Source of the DNA: Lutraria lutraria
Lineage: Eukaryota; Mollusca; Bivalvia; Venerida; Mactridae
NCBI GenBank assembly: GCA_964023205.1
Contig: OZ026847.1
Span: forward strand, 4,152,819 to 4,216,818
Reading direction: 5' to 3'
DNA length: 64,000 nucleotides
Part shown: positions 1 to 10,600 of the stretch, in pieces
How the letters are laid out: the number at the start of each line of letters is the position of its first letter
Numbering within the stretch: position 1 is the first letter of the stretch
Position numbers and translations under genes: made by a program
The notes under the pieces: model-generated
What the model was told of the DNA's origin: nothing
Seen by the model: only the letters and a program-made list of their open reading frames with translations
Databases searched by the model: none

Positions 1-577
1 TTTATTTTAATAATATGTAGGTCAAGTTTGATAATGGGTCATTTCTGTAGTAAAATTAGGTCACTAGGACAAATTGCTGGAAAACCTTGTGAACACTCTA
101 GAAGTCACTGTTTTGATTGGATGATCATGAAACCTTGTCAGAATGTTTGTCTTCATAATATCTTGGACGAGTTCGAACATGGGTCATCTTGGGTCAAAAA
201 CTAGGTCACTAGGTCAAATCTTATGAAAAACCATGTTAACACTGTAGATTTCACAGTTATTATTGGATCTTCACCAAACTTTGTCAAATCGTTTGTTGTA
301 ATGATATAACGGTCAAGTTCAAATATGGGTCACCTAGGGTCAAAAACCAGGTCACAAGGTCAAATCTTAGGAAAACCTTATTAACACTGTAGATGTCAAA
401 TTTTGATCGCATCTTCACCAAACCTAGTCAGACTGTTTGTCTTAATGATATGTAAGACAAATTCGAACATAGGTCGTCTGGGGTCAAAAACTAGGTCACC
501 GGTTCAAAACAATGTTTTAATGAGTGAACAGTGATTGTCATGTGAGGGATATAGGGCCATCTTGGCCCTCTTGTTTG
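1..577. repeat. Tandem repeat, about 145-bp unit, GGTCA-rich (cut by window edge)
   Basis: About four diverged units. The landmark GGGTCAAAAACTAGGTCAC recurs at 191, 337 and 481, with a weaker copy near 37. Each unit also has a motif like ACCTTGTCAGAATGTTTGTC. It ends with GGGCCATCTTG followed by CCCTCTTGTT (about 554-575). The same tail ends the next element at 1183-1204. This layout (tandem cores plus a fixed tail) resembles the pearl / Helentron-type non-autonomous elements described in bivalves; that assignment is inference. Confidence 0.7.
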
Positions 578-594
578 TGTGAAGTTGCTTTTTT

Positions 595-1205
595 AGCTCA
601 CCTGATTCAATCAGGTGAGCTTTAGGATCGATGAAAGTCAGGCGTCAGTCCACAATTAGTTTGTTTACACTCTAGCATCCACAGCTCTTCATCAATCTCA
701 ATCATTGGTCACAATGTATATGGCCACAATGTCTCGGTTATGTCTATATATAGCTCTTCACCAATTCTAATCATATTTTCAATAAATATGTATGACCTAC
801 AGGTCTCGTACAAGTTTGATTATGAGCGAAATCAGACTAGGACTTCAAGAGTCATGGGCACTTGACTTAGAAAATTTGCTATAATTTAGCTTGTTTACAC
901 TCTAGCACCTTCATTTATTCACTGATCCTAATCATATTTACAATGAATGAGTATGGCCGTAAGGTCTTGGTTAAGATAATGTATGGATGAAGTCAGACCA
1001 CAACTTCAAGAGTTATGGGCCCTAGGAGTAGAAAATTTGCTACGTTTTAGCTTGTTTAATGGTATTTTAGCACCTCCATTGTTAGTTTTGATCAAAATCT
1101 ATGTAAAAACGGGTTATACAACATGAAATCTATACTACCTGGTCATCAATTATAGTGTATTTGTTCTCAGGTAAGCTACCTAGGGCCATCTTGACCCTCT
1201 TGTTC
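595..1205. mobile_element. Putative non-autonomous element with hairpin end and tandem core
   Basis: It starts with a 27-nt perfect inverted repeat (595-621: 13-bp arms beginning AGCTCACCTG, one central base). It has about two diverged core units of roughly 160 bp (landmarks TTGTTTACACTCTAGCA at 661 and 891; CTTCAAGAGT near 844 and 1003). It ends with the GGGCCATCTTG...CCCTCTTGTT tail at 1183-1204. The hairpin end, tandem core and fixed tail fit a Helentron/pearl-like bivalve element. No coding capacity is seen. Confidence 0.55.
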
Positions 1206-1699
1206 ATAAAAACGGAAACAATGTGTTTTAATTATACCAATAATTTAGGAATTCCTGGATGTGTAGCAGCACCAACAACTAAGGAAGCCATAATTGTGAA
1301 GACTCCTGATGAGCCTTGTTGCCATGGATCAAACAGCCCGCAGCGGTTACTTCCCTTGATAAGTGTAATTAAAAAATTAAAGCGTGACGTAACCGGTTCG
1401 AGGAGTTTGGCCATGGGTCTTTGTACAACAACATTATTTCCGAGATTTTTATCAAGTCACAAATTCGCAAAAAGCGAAACCCGTATTATTTATTGTATGT
1501 ACTTAGTTTGTCGAAATGACAATAATTATACACCAGATGTAAACCTTGCAATCATTTTCAATGTTTTAGGAATGTGTTGCACAACTCATACATTGTGTTC
1601 GGGTTTAAACAGCGCCGTCGTATTCTGCCAGACGCCTGTGAGCAGACGCTTTCAGACATTATAGTTCGATCCTCATTCATAGCACGGTCATTTCTGGGT
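1206..1699. other. Intergenic stretch without a supported gene
   Basis: It carries an open frame (1155-1664) that begins inside the preceding repeat. The translation has no domain I recognise and an odd Cys/Thr/Leu composition. I regard it as a chance frame. Confidence 0.5.
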
Positions 1700-1880
1700 C
1701 CGTCTGGATACTTTCATTTTGGTAGATGTACCGTTTTTCAACGTTGTTTCAGTTAAAAGCCAGTCAGTACCGAGTTCCGACCTGTTTTCCTGGACTGTAT
1801 TCAGGCTAACCAGTACTAACTACCATAGTTACGCTTCAACAAAGAGCCGACAACTTCTCCACATCTATAGAGGAAAATTG
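1700..1880 (-). repeat. Probable degenerate SINE-like interspersed repeat
   Basis: Read on the minus strand it runs from a GTGGAGAAGTTGTCGGCT-type start, through CTGGTTAGCCTGAATACAGT, to a CAACGTTGAAAAACGG-type end. This order of blocks recalls a very common bivalve interspersed repeat that ends near GTTGAAAAACGGCGTTAAAC. The assignment is from memory and should be checked with a repeat library. Confidence 0.35.
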
Positions 1881-1888
1881 AGATTTTT

Positions 1889-3181
1889 GTCGAGCCCACT
1901 TGTGGTGAGCTCAACATAGTTGCCACAATGGCGGTTGCGTGTCTGTACGTTATCAGTTAGTTAATTAGTTAGTTAGTGTGTCCGTTCGGATCCTTGTCCG
2001 CGCTGTATCTTCCTTATGCATTGACACTTTTTAAAATAAGTTGGTTAAACACCATATGACGATGTGCAGTGTGCAAAATCCAGGTCTCTATATCAAAGGT
2101 CAAGGTCACACATAATGGTCAAACATAAAAAAATGAGCATTATAGACCTTGTCCGGGCTGTATCTCCCTTATGTATTGAAACTTTTTAAGATAACTTGGC
2201 ATAATTGTTAAACACCATTACACGGTGTGCAGTGCGCAAGATACAGGTCTCTAGCTGAAATGTCAAGGTCACACATAGAGGTCAAACGTCAAAAATGAGC
2301 ATTATAGAGCTTGTCCGAACTGTATCTCCCTTATGTATAGAAACTTTATAAGATAACTTGGGATAATTTATTGCTAAACACCATGAGACAGTGTGCAGTG
2401 CGTAAGATCCAGGTCTCTATCTCAAAGGTCAAGGTCACACTTAGAGGTCAAACGTAAAAAAATGATCAATTGTAGACCTTGTCGGAAAAAGATAATTTGC
2501 CATAATTGTTAAACACTATGAGACGGTGTGCAGTGTCTGTATGTCAAGGTCACACTTAGAGGTCAAACGCCAAAAATAAAGATTATAGACCTAGTCTGGG
2601 CTATATCTTTCTTATGCATTGACATATTTGAAAATAACTTGGGACAGTGTGTCACACATAAGACCAGGGTCAATAGCTCAAAGGCCAAGGTCACGCTTGA
2701 TGTTAAAGGTCAAAGATGGGGTCTATTTTTGTGTCTGCTTCATAACTTTGTCATTTCTTGATGGATTTCGAATTTACTTGGCAGAAATATTTACCATCAT
2801 GAGACGATGTGCCATGTGCAAGACCAAGGCTCGTAGGCTAAAGTTCAAGGTCACACTTACAGGTCAAACGTCAAAAAATGAGCATAATAGACCTTGTATG
2901 GGCTATATCTCCCTTATGCATTGACTTATTTAAGACTTGGCATAGTATAATGAGACCATGTGTCCTTGGCAACAACTAGATTCATAGGTCAAAGGTCAAG
3001 ATTACACATTTGGTCAAATATATTTACCTTGTCTGCAGGGCTGTGCCTTCTGTTTGCATTCAAGGATTTGGAAATATATTGGTATTAAGGTTTACTATAA
3101 TGAAATGATTTGTCATGAACATCACCTTTACTTGTAGTTCAAGGGTCAAGTTCACAAGCTGTCTAAACGGCAGGCTCGACA
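1889..3181. repeat. Tandem-core element, about 163-bp unit, seven copies
   Basis: The landmark TCAAGGTCACAC (or a close variant) recurs near 2099, 2262, 2428, 2543, 2683, 2844 and 2992. Spacings are about 163, 166, 115, 140, 161 and 148 bp. Other shared blocks are CTGTATCTCCCTTATG, GTGTGCAGTG and ATGAGCATTATAGACCTTGT. TGTCGAGCC at 1889 and its inverted copy GGCTCGACA ending at 3181 may mark the ends. The short spacing at 2428-2543 reflects a deletion inside one unit. It looks like another bivalve tandem-core mobile element. Confidence 0.7.
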
Positions 3182-3299
3182 TGTTGCCCTTGGGCATCCA
3201 GTTACAGAAAGGTATAACCTGCCGCAATCGGCAAGTCCTGCACACCAACCACTGGACCAAGGCTGCGGCTCCTTGATAATTCAAACAAACGAGACATCA

Positions 3300-6200
3300 C
3301 AGATAGATAACACAATAAAAACGCTCAAATCATAATAAATTACGTAAATTTAGCTTGACATTTCGAAAATTGAGCGATCCTAATTTGACATTATAAGTGT
3401 CGACGAATCTTTACAAGTCTCCCGTATACACTTAATGACCACAAGAGCCTCTCTAAAATGAAAACGTTGCATTATTTATCTTTATCATTTACCATAAATA
3501 TAACTAGCACGTTGAAGGGGCAATGAAAAATGATTACCAACTCAAAAAACGGCATCATGGACAAAAACACACCATACGTATAATTATATATATTATGAGA
3601 AATATGTTTTGGTCCTTGTGGCCATTTCAGCACTTCAACTAGTTCTGGGTACCATAACTAAAATGGATTTTTTTTATTTCGTCTTGTTGAACTGCAATAT
3701 GTACTAATTAATGCATACGTATTATCGTCAAAGACCTTCGACTACCCTTCAACGAGCTAAAACCCTATATGGATATAACCAGTTGTTGACTACGGACTAA
3801 TTTCTTCAAGAACAACCGACATATTAGGTAGCATTCGTGAGCATTTAATTGTACATGCATTAAACACCATTATCCGCCTATAATTAACAAAACAGTAACA
3901 CGAAGTCAACTTATCAGTTCATAGTTTTTCTTCATAAAATGGAACAATGAGCAATAAAGGGAATCGTTTCCTAAACGTGTTTAAGATAGGAAGACTAAAA
4001 CATTTAGACATTCTACTGGAAAAATCAAGAAGTCCGCGGGAACGTCAACACTCCACTAGGACCATCAAAAATATGTGTGTGTGGCCAAACTAGTCCGGAT
4101 ATATCTGTCCTGAAAGAGCTATATATATATGATTTCTTAGCGGAATAAACGTTATTTGATGAAAATATCTCAAGAAATGACAAAGTTGTGGTCAATTTAA
4201 TGAATGGGGGTCAAAAATTGACCATAACTTTGTCATTTCTTGAGATATGTGGGCCTTTTAGGTATGGGCCTTTCTGGTACTGGTCAAATCTGCTCCGAAG
4301 GATTACAAATTGTGTTAAATATGGAAACAATGTGGTTTAAGGCCTCTTGTTTTCAGGATTTTTTATTCGGCTCTATTAACTCATAATTGACACCCCGTCT
4401 GACTTATCAGTATTTTTATACCAAATCAGAATTGCACAAAATGCGTTAATTAATTCTTACAAATATGGACTACAAGCTGGTTCACGATCGGGTCTCTAGA
4501 CACACATTCCGCATGTGTTTTTTCTTTCTTTTTTTTCTTGAAAAGTTAACGTAGAATATGCCCAGTGACATCTTGTCTACGAGTAAGACAGGTGTCCAGT
4601 TATCATATTGAATATAAACCAGTATGGCAATAATAAGTATCATTGAAGATAAGTCGATATCTTATAAAAGACCCAACTATAGCAAATTAGCAATACGTGT
4701 GTATTTCCATCATATTTTAATTTCCTTCTCCTGACGTATTTCTGCGTCAAATTCGAAGTAAAAACGATATGAACTAGATCTATGCGTGTATGTGAAACAA
4801 GTAATAACTTGTGTTTGTCCCGGGTAACTCATATTACCAAGGGAGGTAAATCCTGAGGGTACTTTTAACATATACTGCCCGCCATTTACACGTTGACAGT
4901 ATTGCCAAAATGTTTAAATATGAAAGACATTATATAAACGATCTTATTTTTATGTAGATTTAGGTATCTTCGGGTTGCAGTTGCATATACAGAGTAAAAA
5001 TAAGTCATATAAGTCTATTAGATTCCCGGTATCTATCTAAATTTTGAGTCACAAATAATGATATGTATGCGTGCTTTTTTCGTACACAATATGTTTCTTA
5101 TTTGGCTAGCGGATATACGTAGAAATACGGAAATTACCGATACATGCTTCGGTGACTTACGTGACGGTACGAACTATCCGGACTTTCACGAAACCCGTTG
5201 CACGCTTCCGCCGCGTGATATTTCTATCCCACAATTCACCGTTCAAGGCTGCTTTCGTCATTAACGCTAGGAATATGCCAACAATGGCGTAGTTTTAATT
5301 GTCAAAATAATTTTACATCTCAATTTTAGGATCTTTCAGCTCATTGTTTTAAGTAAATCAATTACTATGATGTTTAAAAAGATCTACAATTACAATATAA
5401 GAGAAAATTTGGATCTCAAATGATGTCTTTTGTCGTGAGACGAGGATTTAACCAACCAGTCCTTTGTTCTTTGTCTGGTTTTGTGTTAGACAAAACATAC
5501 GAAGAGCCACTTATCACACCGATGGATTTTTTTGTGACCGATTACAAACCATGTTCTTCGGTGGAATATTGTTAGTCTAAAATGATACTTTGTCCATAAA
5601 ATGGAAAACGAATAAACGCCCAAAAAAGGATGTATATATAAGAAGTGACGTATTATAATTGTGAAAGCCCTACTGCATATATTAAGGGCACAGACCTTAA
5701 TTTTGTGGATATCTCATGTCGGAGTATAGAAATGTTTCATATCTTTCATGAAATATATTTCAATAAAAATGTGTTTCTTTTTTCATTGTTTTTTGCCTTT
5801 GTATAGTTTTTTTTTTACAGAAATCGAGGAATAGATTTAACACGCAATGGGATTAATAATTAAGAGGATATAAAGTACTAGAGACGTATTGTGAACTAAA
5901 TACATGATTTAGCAGGAATTTTATCATATGTAGACACGCCCTAACTTAAATACACTGTTTATCACGTTTTCTTCGTCGATAACAACCGCTTTGGCAAGTT
6001 GCCAAATCTCTAGCTCGTTCAATTCTTTGTTTACACATAAACTTGGGACGAACCGTTGCACAGGGTTGATTACACGCACACTGAACAATAAAACAATTTT
6101 AGCCCGCGGCAAAATGATATCTTTCCCCCGATCAATTATAACGCGTCAGTGCTTCGATAGAAATAAAACATAGAGGTTACCAAAGGGGTTCTGTCAAAGT

Positions 6201-7430
6201 GAAATTAATCGATAACACGGAGTTACAGATAACTATTAGGTCGGCTGTACAGACATTTTATCAAATGATTGCCTCTCTTCGCTCGTGATCAAATCGATGT
6301 TAAGCGATACTCTAACATATGGCGTCGGATGAGAAACGCAGTTGAACTGTTATAAGGCGTACGCATGATATTTTTTACATAATTAAGAATCGATGCACTT
6401 GCTTTCATGTTAAGCTCACGAATATGCGATGTTAATTTTAGTCATGTGAAAGTTGACTATTGGCGTATTTTCTTAAATGGCATCTTCTTGCAAGTCATCA
6501 AACCATTCAAAATTGTGATTGCAAATTGTAAACATATTAAATATATATTAAGTAATTAACCGTATTAAAAAGCACATGTAATACACGAGGAATTTGATTC
6601 GTGTGCTGTCACATTTCAATAGGCTATCTATATTAAAAACGTTGTAATATTAAACATTTCCAGACGCACATGGCTGCTTTCTATCACACGCAAAGGATTA
6701 CTAGTGGCGGCTAGAAAGCTGTCCGCATGGTTTCACATTTTTCCAATGTAACAAAATCTTGCCTCTCAACAGGAAATATAAAACAAATAACACAAAAGAA
6801 ATGTATATCAGTATCTCAGATTAGACGCTTCGTGAAAATAATCTGCAGATATGAGATCTCAAAGCATCGATGCCATCACGCTAAATTGATACCTAATATC
6901 ACACAGGTCATTTTACGTGTCTTCACGTAATGTAACACATTCAGCTCAAACCCCTTTTCTGAACTTCTGAAGTATTGCTGAACTACAATGAAGGATAAAA
7001 ATGTAAAATACAATTTGCATCATACATTCACACGAAGACACAACAATTCTATCATTCAGTCATAGAATCGAATGGAATAATAAGTAGTTGAATACAACAT
7101 GCTTGAAAACGTTTCTATTCTGTTGCTAACATACAGGTTCGCATCAAATTGTGAACAGAATGTACCAATATGCATATCAACGTTCAGACAAGGCTCAGCA
7201 TAAAATATGCGGCCTTGTTACTTTCGATACAGACGAATAACCTATCCAAATTCGTAGGCATACTTTGAATCAAAACATACAATCAAATATTGCATATAAA
7301 TCTCATAAGCATTTATCTCATAGAAAGAGAATTAGTTCGACAAACGAATAAATAGAAACAATAATTTGGCTGTTTAAAATAACGTTGAGTCGACCCCTTC
7401 GTTTTATACACAATCACAGGGCATATGCTG
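3300..7430. other. AT-rich intergenic region upstream of spen
   Basis: No gene, RNA or full transposon can be supported. The one strong structure is the hairpin at 4165-4248. A fragment at 4322-4352 ends with CCTCTTGTT like the elements at the window start. Open frames at 5058-5264, 5991-6173 and 6727-6930 are short and unrecognised. Confidence 0.6.
4165..4248. repeat. 34-bp inverted repeat, near-perfect hairpin
   Basis: The left arm 4165-4198 and right arm 4215-4248 pair at 33 of 34 positions around a 16-nt loop. The right arm shares 20 exact bases (CATAACTTTGTCATTTCTTG) with position 2741-2760 of the tandem-core element. It is probably an inverted duplication of part of that repeat family. 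Confidence 0.85.
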
Positions 7431-7588
7431 TATATAAAGCCGGTCACGTGACGATGACGTCACGCGGTTTAGTATGAAACTTTTTATCGGGACTATAGCG
7501 AAGTCGTAATGTGTAATGCAATGTGCTATTTCAAATGAAAATGTCGGCGTGTTTGAAGTTTACGATATGGATTTAGAATTTTAAGGAA
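7431..7588 (+). promoter_or_regulatory. spen: Candidate spen core promoter and 5'UTR
   Basis: TATATAAAG at 7431-7439 is a good TATA box. GTCACGTGAC (7443-7452), a perfect palindrome with the CACGTG E-box core, and TGACGTCA (7455-7462), a full cAMP-response element, follow within 25 bp. If the TATA box is used, transcription should start near 7460, on top of the CRE. The 5'UTR would then be about 130 nt, with short upstream ORFs at 7509-7538, 7516-7584 and 7535-7576. No transcript evidence is available, and a non-coding upstream exon cannot be excluded. Confidence 0.5.
7509..7584 (+). other. Overlapping upstream ORFs in the 5' leader
   Basis: Three short ATG-started ORFs overlap in three frames: 7509-7538 (9 codons plus TGA), 7516-7584 (22 codons plus TAA) and 7535-7576 (13 codons plus TAG). 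All end before the main start at 7589, so re-initiation is possible. They matter only if the transcript starts upstream of them. Confidence 0.5.
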
Positions 7589-7677
7589 ATGCCAATGGTT
7601 CGCGAAACTAGATATCTGCTTGTAGGGAATTTACCCGAATCTACGAGTGAAAATGAAATAACGGAGTATTTTAAGCG
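7589..7677 (+). CDS. spen: spen coding exon 1: N-terminus and first half of RRM1
   Basis: Encodes residues 1-29 and two bases of codon 30. It reads MPMVRETRYLLVGNLPE and continues through the first helix of RRM1; LLVGNL is the RNP2 strand. The donor is GTGAGT at 7678. The next exon completes an Arg codon and continues FGK, matching the RYGR junction of vertebrate SPEN. The first ATG (7589) has G at -3. The second (7595) has C at -3 but G at +4 and matches the family start. Confidence 0.95.
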
Positions 7678-10600
7678 GTGAGTAGTAAATATTTTCGACA
7701 TAGATATCTACAGTAATATCGTGTTAATAACAGGAAACCGCAAGCGGACAAAAAATAGGTAGAACGTTTGCTTAGCAATGTACATTGCTCAGTAATGTAA
7801 TATATTAACGTATTATGGTATATTGCTTGGATGTATACTAAGTAATTTGTATTTTACACTTCAAGATGCATTTCTCCTGCGTGGCCCCTCGCCGTTCATG
7901 AATGTCATTTGCAAAGCTTTCTTCGATGTGGTCGTTTTGTCTCGACTATCCTTTGTTGTTCTACGCGTTATTGTTGTTTTTATTTGTTAGTCGTACATTT
8001 GAGAAAAAACAATTGTGCTCGTTTGTGGGCTATAATTAACAACGTCCTACATACGTAACACCGAGTGTTTCAAAATAAAAAAAAATGTACATATTTCATC
8101 ATTATTTTATAAAATCATTGTTAAATGGTAAATGTTGTATTTTTGATAAATACATTCTAATTAATATAATAAGGTTATGAAATGTCACCAAATACCCATG
8201 TAATGATTTTTTCATTTCAGTAAATTGAAAATATTTCCCCATATAGGGTGTTGAAACCAGCCAAATAACTAATTAATTTGATATTTGAGATATATACATG
8301 TCTATTATAACATTGAGACCTATTTTAGGCTATCACAGCCTGTTAATAGAAAACTTGGCCAGAACGTCAGACTTTGAAATAAATGCTTTAATATACATGT
8401 GTATAATCATTGTAATGTTCTGGGCAGTAAATGTAATGTTCAGCCATTATTCAGAAACCATAATTATTGTGAATATTTCTAATTAATGTAATTCTTGTTA
8501 AAAATGACTGCCTTAAATTTGTTTAAGTAGAATAATGTTGTTTTTGAAATCCTTAGTATAGTATTTGATATTTATAATGCATTATTTAGTGTTTTTTTTT
8601 ACTATGTCCAAGCTAATAACAATTTGTCAAAGAAAATATGTGCATGCAACCATAAGAGACAGTGTTAAGGCCATGTTTCATTGATCAGTTCATTTAAAAA
8701 TATGGAAATGAAGCACTTGAAATGAATATGATGTGAAACAAACAACTTTGATACCTTAATTTTAAGCTTTAAGGTAACATACAATCATTCGGTGTCGTTC
8801 AGGGTAACACTACTAAAAGTAAAACGCTTTCTTTCATGATATTTTGCTAGATTTAGTGAGGGATCTAAGCTGGACATATTTTCCTCTTGATGGACATCTC
8901 CCAGGCGAAATGATGACCATGGTCACCACGGTTAAGTTGATTGTTGACCATCATATATCATGTTACTTTTTGTTAGGCTATCAAATACTGTGTTGGGACA
9001 AAATCAGGAGCATGGTTGAGTTGGCCAATCTTAGCTGGACTGTATTCTCCTCCGTTGATGGATGCAACCTTTAAATCAAAATTATGCCAACATTCTAAAA
9101 CCAGTTCTTGTACGATTTTTAAATTAAATCTTACTCTTAGATTATGTACTAAGGACAAATAGTCTAATATGTCTACTTTTCCCTATTTTCGGGCAAACAC
9201 CTGGTCAAGAACTAATGAGAATTTTGATTACCGTAAGTTCTGAAATGAAACATGCACAGTACCTAAGGAACAAAATTTATATTGGAAGGTATATGTTAGA
9301 ACAATGCTGATAGGAAAATAAACTATTTTTTAAAAGTTGTGTTTTTTGTTCAAATCAAATGCTACGTACATGCATACTTTTTTGTGACCCCTCCTTTATC
9401 TAAGAATGAAAATAAATTACCAGTTACAATACAGCAGTCATCAGTTGTCTAACTTAGTGCTCAAATTCATTGTTACACTTATCAAAACCAATTAATCATT
9501 ATTGTGTAATCAGTAACTTTCAGTAAGATATCATGCGGACAAAGTTCAATAAACTGCTTATGATAAAAATAATGTCCACTCATTGATAACCCATAATATT
9601 ATCAGATGTAGAGATCATCGTTACAAGATAAAAATTCCCACCAAAGTACACTTTCTTTCAAAAGTCTACGTAAGTACTACATTTTAGTCAAAACAATGGA
9701 AAGTTTAATTGCTAGAGCATTGTATATATATACATTGCAACCTCTCCGAAGCAACACCCTTTCAAGGTTGGCCTGATGACTAGAATCGACTTAGTTCCAC
9801 CGTATACATTGTCAATATGGCCATATGATATTAGATTATCTTAGCAAAGATCGATATAAGTGAAAAAATGAACAACAGATATTTAGAACCAGGATTTGTT
9901 TCCGACATAATTTTTGCATTTGAAGACTATATTAAAGAATTATACATCTGGCAATTAACTTAAGTACGGGTTCCTGTTAATTTCCGCTTTGTTCCACAAC
10001 TTACTTACAAATAATTATCAGCATGTGAAAAGGAGGGAAGTAAATGAGTAACATAGTACTGTATGTAACTGTATGTATTACATGCATACCTGTAGTACTA
10101 TAATGTAAGGCTAATGGAAATTTTGATATTTGAACAACATCCCATCATAATAAAGCATAATTTATTAAAAGCTTTTTAAGTCAGCTCATTTCATTACTAA
10201 TTTTGAAAACATTATAACTTTGCCTCTAGTCTTGCATGTAACTCGATCGCATACAGTACATACAAAACATCATCATGTATACATGTAAACTGTTAGACAA
10301 TTTTCCTGGAAAGCTGAACTATAACAGAGTCAACAGTTTTCGAAAGATGATAAATGGTTGTAATTTGAATTTCAAAATTGTTGATAATTGGATCCGATTA
10401 GTGAAGCAAGCTTTCATGATGCTAATGGTCTAAATATGTCATTGTAACTGACCTTTATAAAATTGCTTACAGTACTTAAATGTTGTCATCAATAAGGTCT
10501 CCAACTTCTGTAAGTTTCACATTATTGCCCCCACCCCTCTTGGTTACAATTGAAATCAGCCCCATCCCAGCCATTTTTACAAGAGCCTGAGTCCTCTAAG

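Noticed and set aside
1155..1664. 169-codon open frame on the plus strand
   Set aside because: It begins inside the tail of the preceding repeat, has no recognisable domain, and its composition is that of translated non-coding AT-rich DNA.
3180..3290. tRNA-like A-box (TGGTCCAGTGG on the minus strand)
   Set aside because: No B-box (GGTTCGANTCC) at the right distance and no clover-leaf can be drawn; at most a decayed SINE head.
5058..5264. 68-codon plus-strand frame upstream of spen
   Set aside because: No family match by eye, no promoter, no splice partner; length is expected by chance.
7535..7588. An earlier start for spen at 7535, in frame with the main ATG
   Set aside because: The frame meets TAG at 7574-7576 before the conserved N-terminus.
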